Shown here: positions 57,573 through 64,000 of the stretch, piece by piece
Layout of the letters: every line of letters starts with the position of its first letter
Position numbering within the stretch: position 1 is the first letter of the stretch
NCBI GenBank assembly: GCA_951813855.1
Contig: OX638380.1
Coordinates: forward strand, 1,566,876-1,630,875
Length of the DNA stretch: 64,000 nt
Direction of reading: 5' to 3'
Source: an uncultured Verrucomicrobiae bacterium
GTDB lineage: Bacteria > Verrucomicrobiota > Verrucomicrobiia > Limisphaerales > AAA164-E04
The notes under the pieces: model-generated
Seen by the model: only the letters and a program-made list of their open reading frames with translations
Told to the model about the DNA's origin: nothing
Database searches by the model: none
Position numbers and translations under genes: made by a program

Positions 57573-60008
57573 CAGAGATCCTTGTGTCTGACAGATTCAA
57601 ATTGTGCAAACTTGGTGGTTTCATCAATCAGCTAATTTATAAACTAGCTTCAGGTTAGTTTCAGGAAACCTTATTTCTTTTTGGTTTAGGGCTTCAAGCA
57701 ATTCCTTGAGTGCTTGATTCTGTGCCTTGTTACTTTGGTTCAGCAGCCTAATAACCAGTTCTCCGTTGGCTTCATCAGGCAGGATATCGGCTTCGGATTT
57801 AAACACGGATTTCAAGAGTGATCTGGAATGGGGACGCCCTTTACGGTCGCCATTGACTAACGGCGTCAGAGCGGTTTCAGCACGATAAACAATCATGCGA
57901 ATCAGATCATAAAACTGTCTTACTGGTCTCGGCAGCGCTTCCAATTGTTCCGACGGTGACAGATCGCCCGCCTTCACATGTTCGGGAAGTGATTTTTGGG
58001 TTTGACAGAGCTCTTGAAGTTCCTTGGCCAGATCAATCTTTTTGGTCTGTAGTTTTCCGACTGGTTGGGTTGTCTTGCTTTGAGCGTCGATTCGCCGCGT
58101 CAAATGCCCTAATCGGTTTTTGAGCTTGGCGATCGCTGTTTTCAATCGTCGCCAGGGGGGATTAACGACCTTCTCGGCGGGATCTACCGGCTCCAGTTCA
58201 TGGACCGGCAAATGGTCCAATCCGAATTCCCGGCGAGCATAAAGGAAAAAATTCTCCTGCGACCAACGGGAAAGAATCGACCCCGCCACTTGGTTGATAT
58301 CCATCTGGTTATTGGTGGTGATAATGGAGGATTGGCGTCCGTCAGACCTCAAGCAACGAATTTCTCGGGCCTTGATATCCCAGCCTCTCAACTCCAAGGG
58401 TTTTTCCGCCAGCGACAGCCGGCGAATCACGGAACCGCAGGGGCCAGGAACCCTTACTTCCCTCGCCACAAACTCTTGCTCGGACCAGGGCTGGACTTTT
58501 CCCTTGCGCCAAGTGATACAGGCCACTCCTTGGCGAGCCAGCTCGCCAAAGAGCTTCGGACTCCAACCTTCCCGGTCGAAAATCAAGTTCAGAACCGGCG
58601 GAGTAACGGTTGAGCTTGCTGGCTCCTGCGAGTTAGCGGGCAACAATCCCAGCTCCCGCAATTGAGGCAGAATATCTTGTTTCAGAGTTTGGATCATTTT
58701 CGAGTCGATCTGCTGATGCAGGCAGAGCAAGGGCGTGCCGCCGAGGGCATGCAGCCAAGAGCTGACGGCCGCCGGCAGGCAAAGCTTTTGCCGCGAAACG
58801 AAATGGCGGGGCAAGTTTCCTTTCCGCCCGTGATACACTTTGACATGGCCATCGAGATATAAGGTCGCCGTTTCTTCGGGATCCTCGCTGAGCCAGTCTT
58901 TGGCCAGGTTTGACTGCCAGGAGTCCATCGCCTTCGAGGTCGCCAGCTGACGAATCCGGCGCCGCAGGGTGGTCACTTCCGGACTGCGATCGCTCCCCAG
59001 AATTTTGCCCCATTCTCCCGGGGATTGATAACGCATTTGCTCCACCGAACACACTCGGGTCAAAAACATCAATGCCAAAAACAAGAGGAGGTTGGCGGGG
59101 CGATAATAGCCTTTTGATTCCGGCAATTGATCGAGATGCCGGAGCAATCCGGTTTCCAACAACGCCGGCAACGCCACTAAAACTCCTGCCTGCTTCACGG
59201 CACGAGCCGCGGAAAAATGGGGCTTGGGTCCGGCATGCTCTCCGATACTGGCCGCGACCCGTCCTGGAATGTCCTGCGCTCCCATCCCCATGGCGGCCTG
59301 GCGGTCGTTCTGATCTCGTTCCGTCCGATCCGAAGCTTCTGCCAAACGGGAATCCTCGCGAGCTTCGGCCGGGGTAGCGGCTGGTCGCTCGAGCTGTGGC
59401 GACTCCAGTTGGAATCCGGGGATTCGGCCGGCATGAACATAACGACGCACCGTTTCGTGATTGACTCGGCAAGCTATGGCGGCACTTCTAATCGATCTTC
59501 CCTGGGCCAACAATTCCCCGAGCCGGCGACCCGTTTCCTCGTCGATCGCGGTCCAACTTTTCGCTTTGGTCTGAGGGGTCTTTTTAACCCCGTCACCGCG
59601 GCGATAAGTCTGGAGAGCGGCAGAAACGGTATTGCGATGGACTTGGAATTGCTCCGCTATTTGTTTCTGGGCAGCTAACTTGAAAAACGCGATATGACCC
59701 ATGAGCCAGTTTCGGGAATGATGATCGTTCTCTTCGTATCGAAGAAAGGGTAGATCATCCCAAAAACAGGTGACGATGCCTTTTGCGATGACGATAAAAA
59801 CCCGATCCCCAATGGGGGTTGCTTCGTTACGAAGAGCCAATATTTCTAAGCGCTCAGCAGCCTTGCTATTTTGCACATTATTATATATGGCATACCTTGC
59901 GGGAAAAAGCAAGCTTTCGCAGGCGAATAATTGCCAAAAAACCAGATAATATGGACTTTTTTTATGCAAAACGGTCTAAATCTCCCCCACTAGACATAAG
60001 GATCCCTG
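57573..60008 (-). mobile_element. 2.4-kb insertion sequence directly upstream of hsdM
   Basis: The ends form an imperfect inverted repeat: CAGAGATCCTTGTGTCT at 57573 and, at the other end in reverse, CAGGGATCCTTATGTCT (60008). A 5-bp target duplication, AACCT, lies at 57568-57572 and 60009-60013. One transposase fills the element. It faces the same way as the restriction operon, so read-through or an outward promoter could drive hsdM. Confidence 0.87.
57624..59876 (-). CDS. Large DDE-type transposase with N-terminal helix-turn-helix
   Basis: About 750 residues. A helix-turn-helix (QKQIAEQFQVHRNTVSAALQ) and a second one (IRSAAIACRVNHETVRRYVH) precede the core. The core shows ATLYLDGHVKVYHGRKGNLP, LNLIFDREGWSPKLFGELAR and ACITWRKGK, with Asp in the first two as likely catalytic residues and a candidate Glu in RWSQENFFLYARREFGL. 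This is a large family in Verrucomicrobiota and related phyla to which I cannot give a firm IS name. The frame opens at 59969; GTG 59876 is preferred because the earlier residues lie too near the element's end and are hydrophobic without pattern. Composition is GC-rich. Confidence 0.8.
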   Translation of the reverse strand: MQNSKAAERLEILALRNEATPIGDRVFIVIAKGIVTCFWDDLPFLRYEENDHHSRNWLMGHIAFFKLAAQKQIAEQFQVHRNTVSAALQTYRRGDGVKKTPQTKAKSWTAIDEETGRRLGELLAQGRSIRSAAIACRVNHETVRRYVHAGRIPGFQLESPQLERPAATPAEAREDSRLAEASDRTERDQNDRQAAMGMGAQDIPGRVAASIGEHAGPKPHFSAARAVKQAGVLVALPALLETGLLRHLDQLPESKGYYRPANLLLFLALMFLTRVCSVEQMRYQSPGEWGKILGSDRSPEVTTLRRRIRQLATSKAMDSWQSNLAKDWLSEDPEETATLYLDGHVKVYHGRKGNLPRHFVSRQKLCLPAAVSSWLHALGGTPLLCLHQQIDSKMIQTLKQDILPQLRELGLLPANSQEPASSTVTPPVLNLIFDREGWSPKLFGELARQGVACITWRKGKVQPWSEQEFVAREVRVPGPCGSVIRRLSLAEKPLELRGWDIKAREIRCLRSDGRQSSIITTNNQMDINQVAGSILSRWSQENFFLYARREFGLDHLPVHELEPVDPAEKVVNPPWRRLKTAIAKLKNRLGHLTRRIDAQSKTTQPVGKLQTKKIDLAKELQELCQTQKSLPEHVKAGDLSPSEQLEALPRPVRQFYDLIRMIVYRAETALTPLVNGDRKGRPHSRSLLKSVFKSEADILPDEANGELVIRLLNQSNKAQNQALKELLEALNQKEIRFPETNLKLVYKLAD

Positions 60009-60262
60009 AACCTATTTGTTTTCGTAATTCGGAATCACCATGCTAACTTCCAAACCGCGACGAGGGTGCCAATCTCCTCAGATTACGTCAACCCTCTTTT
60101 CTCCTCCAATGAACCTGTTCATTCCCAGCAATAATCCTATGACCCTAAACCGCCGAATTCCCGTTCCCGTAACGCCGACGCCAAAAAATATCCAAATCCC
60201 CAAGGCCGCAAAGCCATCAATAGCGTCAATCCCGGCCATTATCTCATGGGATCAAAGGAAAC

Positions 60263-60646
60263 TCAATCCCAGATTTTTTCGACGCTCCCTTTCAGAAGAG
60301 ACTCCACCCTTGAAATGCAACGGTGGTCGGGAAATGGGAATCGTGACAGGGTATCGAGAATCATGGGCAGCAGCCCCGGCTTCTCAAAACTGAATTGGCC
60401 CGTATCGACGATCAGACGACGATCCCCCGACGCTTCGCCAGCCGGTCCATTCGAACTAGCTCGCCACCGGCGAGAACCCAATTCATTTTCGGAAGCGTCC
60501 TGAATAGGTGGATGGCTCGAACCCTGAATTGAAGGCGAGATTTGCCAAAGTTCAATCTCTTGGTAAATAATCCGGGCTAACGGCTTCTTCTCGCTATCAC
60601 GCTTGCGTTTGCGTTTGCCGTCGACCGTGACGTTTTTCCTCTTCAA
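60263..60646 (-). pseudogene. Frame continuing the 60597-61019 gene after a shift; unknown protein
   Basis: This 127-codon frame lies one base out of phase with the upstream frame and overlaps its end. It contains a basic start, a Gln/Ser-rich middle (QISPSIQGSSHPPIQDA) and DRRLIVDTGQFSFEKPGLLP. Together the two frames look like one gene broken near 60600-60640. No family was recognised. A further decayed frame with a hydrophobic stretch follows at about 60060-60245. Confidence 0.3.
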
Positions 60647-61019
60647 CCCATCCGAAGAAGGCAGTTTGCGGCACCAGCTTCTCGGTGGTCACCCTCAATT
60701 CGTCGATCTGGTCGCCTTGAATCGCCAATCGTTCTTGGAACTTACTCTCCCTCGAGACCGCGCCGACGGACCGTTCGGAGGTGGCCGCTTCGAATGAGAA
60801 CACCGAGGTACCGTTGGCAACCCTCATCGCGGCGAGGAAATTCTCCAACCGGAATAATTCCGCCTCCAATTCGGTGGTCCGGCCCTTTAGTCGTTGAACG
60901 GTATGTTTCGGTTCCCGATACCAACGACCACGTTCCCGATGCCGCAGCCGCAACACCTCGAAATATGATTTCAATTGGGGAAGCTGCTGAAAAACGAAGA
61001 AAAGAAGCTTGATCACCAA
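60597..61019 (-). CDS. Possible membrane-anchored coiled-coil protein, unknown function
   Basis: A 140-residue frame from GTG 61019: a short hydrophobic segment (IKLLFFVFQQLPQL), a basic stretch, then heptad-like coiled coil (RLKGRTTELEAELFRLENF) and a second helical region. Topology recalls PilO/GspM or FtsB-type proteins, but nothing firm supports this. It has no clear ribosome site, and its end is in the wrong frame for a likely continuation. It may be decaying. Confidence 0.35.
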   Translation of the reverse strand: MVIKLLFFVFQQLPQLKSYFEVLRLRHRERGRWYREPKHTVQRLKGRTTELEAELFRLENFLAAMRVANGTSVFSFEAATSERSVGAVSRESKFQERLAIQGDQIDELRVTTEKLVPQTAFFGWVEEEKRHGRRQTQTQA

Positions 61020-61170
61020 AGACGGTTTCGGTTAGGGACTGCCTGAGAAGGATTCTGTCCGCTTTCCAGCAACGCCCGCCACGGTGCCCTGTCGACCGGT
61101 TCGAGCACTGTTGTGGTAATACTTGAATTTTGGCTGCGTAGTCAGTTACGATCCGACAGGGTTTTCAACG

Positions 61171-62718
61171 ATGAAACGCTATGCATTGGTGAGTTGTACC
61201 GTCGCTTGGATTGGCGTGGCGAACGTCTTGCCGCAAGGGCAATTCGAGATTCAAGTGCCGGTACGGGAACCGGGCGAGATCATTCGGCAACAAATCATTC
61301 GTCGTCCTGCGACACCCATTCCCCGGGGCGAAGTCGAGTCCAATTCATTGGAACGGGACCGAGCGGTGCGCTTCCATATCGCCCGACTGGTAGCGGAGCA
61401 ATTCGACTTGGACGAATCTCAGGAGGCTAAATTGAAAACGGCTTGGGATTCGGAGCCGGTTCCATTGGTTAAAGAGGATTTTCAGTCTCGACGTTCGATG
61501 AACCGAACGCCCGTCAGGGTTTTGGACGATTTGCTGATTTCCCGCGAAGGAGTGTTGGCTCTGGACGAAGTGTTGAATCGTCAGCAATTGACGACGTTTT
61601 TTGAATCGGTCCAAGCACGAAAAGATCGGGGGGCACAGGCTATCGCTCATCGGATGGCCGGGTTGGTAAACGAGATCTTATGCCTCAAGCCGGAACAACG
61701 CGAAGCGGTGGGGGAAGCGCTGTTGAGCCTGAATCGAATTACCCCCGGCACCGAATTCGGACGGTTGTTGACGGAACCAATCAGATTGTTCGGTTATTGG
61801 CCCACAAGCCAAGTTCCGAACTTGGAGCCTCTGCTGTCGGAGCGGCAAAACGAAATTTGGAATTTGGTGAATGCCAATCACTCTCGAAGGCAAACTGTTC
61901 TGGCCGTGATTCTCTCTGCGCAGCGGGCGCAAGAGCGCGAGGAACATCTGGCTAATTTCGCTGCCCAACGTGGACGAGCCGAAGCGGAAGGAAATCAGAG
62001 GGAAGCTGAGGTAAGAATTCGTCAGGGCGCGGATCAGGAAGAGATGCTGGATAGATTGGCCAGGGCACGCCAAGCGAGTATCGAAGCCTCGAATCGACAA
62101 CTGGAAGAAATTCAAGACAAGTTGGAGGAAATCGCCTTGGCGGTGCTGGAAACTCAGATCGCCGACCTCAGCGACTTGGACGAAGCTGTTTCCCGCCGGT
62201 TGAATTTGGCGGCTCGGGGTACCGTTCGCCAGATCAGGGAAGAGTTGAAGGCCGAAGCCGTAGCGAAGTCGGAACGCCAGCCTCCGGCACAGAACGAACT
62301 GGCGCCGGCTAGGGGCCGAGCGCGTTTGCCGGACCTGAATTCAGCGGTTATTCAAGGTTATGCGTTGACTTTTTGGCACCGTATCTTGGTCGGCATGCAG
62401 GATTATCCGCTTTTTCGAACGACGATCGAAAAAGCATTATCTCCGGAAGAATTCGCCGACTATCAAACAAGCCAATCCGAGAGGAAAACGTTTCGGCTAA
62501 CATCGGACCGCCGGGCCGCTCTGGAAGCCATGGATTTGCGATTGTTATTGAATCAGGAGCAGAGGCGGCACGTCGAATCGTGGTTGGAACGAAGCGATCC
62601 CGAACTTTCGGTCCACGATCTCGTGATCGAACTAGCCCGATCGCTTGATCAGGAGTTGCTCACCGAATGGCAACAGACTGAATTATCGCTTTTGACTACC
62701 GGGCGATGGGCGAGATAA
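61171..62718 (+). CDS. Secreted helix-rich protein, first of a tandem paralog family
   Basis: A 515-residue protein with a signal peptide (MKRYALVSCTVAWIGVANVL) and a mature part that is almost all helical. The middle (about residues 260-390) is a charged coiled coil (REEHLANFAAQRGRAEAEGN; EEIQDKLEEIALAVLETQI). Each half contains a stretch like FESVQARKD or LNQEQRRHVESW, reminiscent of periplasmic Spy/LTXXQ helical hairpins, though I do not claim membership. ATG 61171 is chosen since it starts the signal peptide; an in-frame upstream start at 61123 does not. A close paralog begins at 63136 and a broken one lies between. No enzyme motif was seen. Confidence 0.7.
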   Translation: MKRYALVSCTVAWIGVANVLPQGQFEIQVPVREPGEIIRQQIIRRPATPIPRGEVESNSLERDRAVRFHIARLVAEQFDLDESQEAKLKTAWDSEPVPLVKEDFQSRRSMNRTPVRVLDDLLISREGVLALDEVLNRQQLTTFFESVQARKDRGAQAIAHRMAGLVNEILCLKPEQREAVGEALLSLNRITPGTEFGRLLTEPIRLFGYWPTSQVPNLEPLLSERQNEIWNLVNANHSRRQTVLAVILSAQRAQEREEHLANFAAQRGRAEAEGNQREAEVRIRQGADQEEMLDRLARARQASIEASNRQLEEIQDKLEEIALAVLETQIADLSDLDEAVSRRLNLAARGTVRQIREELKAEAVAKSERQPPAQNELAPARGRARLPDLNSAVIQGYALTFWHRILVGMQDYPLFRTTIEKALSPEEFADYQTSQSERKTFRLTSDRRAALEAMDLRLLLNQEQRRHVESWLERSDPELSVHDLVIELARSLDQELLTEWQQTELSLLTTGRWAR

Positions 62719-62834
62719 CGAATCAACGAACGGGTAATATTCGAAATCAATTGGCACCGCAGAGGGCGTGGCCGATTCGTTGGCGTGCCGGTGCAAGGAA
62801 ATCGTACAGCCCGGCGTTTTCTCGGCAAAACCGG

Positions 62835-62979
62835 TTATCGCGTCAGAAACAAAAGGGATTGCGTCGAATCGTGGTTGGTCAGGAGGATGTCAAGCTTTCG
62901 ATTCCTGAATGGCATCGACGGATGACCGAGTCGCTTGATCGCAAACTGTTTTCCGATCGGCAACGGACTCGGCTCTAAC
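62835..62979 (+). pseudogene. C-terminal remnant of a third paralog of the secreted family
   Basis: The segment corresponds to the last 45 codons of the 61171-62718 gene: both share the DNA string GTCGAATCGTGGTTGG and similar endings (ESLDRKLFSDRQRTRL here; RSLDQELLTEWQQTEL there). The rest is missing or too diverged to recognise, and the reading is partly out of frame. It points to past unequal exchange in a tandem array. Confidence 0.55.
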
Positions 62980-63135
62980 CGTATCCTATCAGACGGGGAC
63001 GGGCAAAAGTCGGCCAAGCATAGCAATTGAAAAACCCGATTCCCGAAGGAAAGCCGTCGTTATCGAACCGATAAAAGCGAAATGGTACTGTTTGCCCGAA
63101 TGATCGTCGGTTAGTAGATTCGAAGAGAGGATTGA

Positions 63136-64000
63136 ATGATGAAACGTGCGGCATTGATGGGTTGGGCAGTCGGTTGGCTTGGCGTGACGAGCGTTTTGGC
63201 ACAGGTGCAAGTCGAGATCCAAGTGCCGGCACGGGAACCGGGCGTAATCTTCCAGCGTCCTATCGTTCGTCCTTCCGTGACTCCCAATCCCAGAAGGGCA
63301 ATCGAGGCTAAAAATCCGGAACGGGAACGAACGATCCGCTTTCAAATCGCTCAGCTGGTAGGGCAACAATTCGACTTGGACGAATCGCAGGTAGCCAAAT
63401 TGAAAACGGCTTGGGATTCGGAGCCGGTTCCCTTGGTTAAAGAGGATTTTCAGTCCCGACGTTCTCTGAACCGGACGCCCGTCAGGGTTTTGGACGACCT
63501 CTTGCTTTCCCGCGACGGCGTTTTGGCGCTGACTGAGGTATTGGACCGTCGTCAATTGATCGCATTTTTCGAAGCGGTCCAGTCGCGCAAAGATCAGGCG
63601 GTTCTGGCCGCCTCCAATCGCATGGCCTTGGCGGTGGATTCGATATTATGCCTGTTACCGGAGCAACGTGAAAAAGTGGGCATGCAGCTGTGGACTACAA
63701 TTCGCTCAGTACCCTCCAATTCCGAACGATTATTGATGGAACCGGCAAGTCTGTTTAATGCGGCGTATTTTGGAAGAAGTCCGATTTTGGAACAATTGCT
63801 GTCGAAACGGCAAAAGGAAATCTGGAACCTCGTGAAAAGTAATCACTCTCAGATCTGGAGTCTGCTGACCAGGATACGGGCTGTGGCACGGATGAAAGAG
63901 CATCAAGAACGCGTGATTATCCAAGGCGTCGGGCGTCCGGTCGAGAACGAACTCCGGCTGGAACCGCCGCAGCCAGCACTGGATAGACCGGCCAAGATGA
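63136..64000 (+). CDS. Secreted helix-rich protein, second intact paralog (partial, runs off the window)
   Basis: The frame is open from ATGATG at 63136 to the window end (288 codons). It has a signal peptide (MKRAALMGWAVGWLGVTSVLA), then follows the 61171 paralog closely: QVEIQVPAREPG, QFDLDESQ, KLKTAWDSEPVPLVKEDFQS, RTPVRVLDDLLLSR and EIWNLVKSNHSQ. Divergence rises after residue 150. The region of strongest identity (about residues 80-125) is nearly the same at DNA level, hinting at gene conversion. The preceding 400 bp contain the remnant of another copy. Confidence 0.72.
   Translation, partial: MMKRAALMGWAVGWLGVTSVLAQVQVEIQVPAREPGVIFQRPIVRPSVTPNPRRAIEAKNPERERTIRFQIAQLVGQQFDLDESQVAKLKTAWDSEPVPLVKEDFQSRRSLNRTPVRVLDDLLLSRDGVLALTEVLDRRQLIAFFEAVQSRKDQAVLAASNRMALAVDSILCLLPEQREKVGMQLWTTIRSVPSNSERLLMEPASLFNAAYFGRSPILEQLLSKRQKEIWNLVKSNHSQIWSLLTRIRAVARMKEHQERVIIQGVGRPVENELRLEPPQPALDRPAKM

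Noticed and set aside
60040..60393. Plus-strand frame of 117 codons after the IS
   Set aside because: Pro/Ile-rich without pattern; the opposite strand carries the more protein-like though broken frames.

Overview
The window looks like a chromosomal segment of a Verrucomicrobiota bacterium, probably of the Opitutia lineage. This is inferred from the style of DnaA, ClpXP, RpoN, the large TonB-dependent receptor and the C-terminally extended NirA-type reductase; no rRNA is present to confirm it. The core genes are moderately GC-rich with wide CpG-rich spacers. Set into them are AT-rich islands that are full of insertion sequences and broken genes. I found no tRNA, rRNA or CRISPR array. || Layout. 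1-1562: start of a secreted-protein gene (minus strand), then a 1-Cys peroxiredoxin overlapping a GNAT acetyltransferase. 1563-12053 (AT-rich island 1): an FRG-TPR gene broken by a nested pair of IS630 elements, a frameshifted ISAzo13-type element, and a minus-strand run of three overlapping unfamiliar genes. The glycine-rich first gene of that run is split by two further IS elements that share the palindrome CTATATAG. 12360-22169: dnaA, a 2-kb gene-free CpG-rich spacer with one DnaA-box-like site, a TonB receptor, a long-form NfeD protease and an ABC ATPase without permeases. 22382-26725 (AT-rich island 2): a decayed partial copy of an aminotransferase gene, IS remnants, an intact ISAzo13 copy and the two broken genes around it. 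|| 26870-48479 is ordinary core: aminotransferase, clpX-clpP, DUF2071, NirA-like sulfite/nitrite reductase plus a partner, rpoN, a metallo-hydrolase, a Gfo/Idh/MocA dehydrogenase with a TIM-barrel isomerase, an Nramp-fold transporter, aroC, a transposase-like gene that has lost catalytic residues, trpS, and small membrane proteins (GYF_2, DUF2752, CPBP protease). || 48933-57512 is the most interesting block: a type I restriction-modification operon on the minus strand in the order hsdM, HEPN, MNT::hsdS fusion, AlbA_2/HATPase protein, hsdR. The two halves of a HEPN-MNT toxin-antitoxin module sit inside it, and the MNT half is fused to the DNA-specificity subunit. This suggests that target recognition or methylation status is coupled to a toxin-type response. 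The start of the operon is cut off from its native upstream DNA by a 2.4-kb IS with a 5-bp target duplication. || 60014-64000 holds decayed minus-strand reading frames and then a tandem family of secreted, helix-rich paralogs, the last of which runs off the window.
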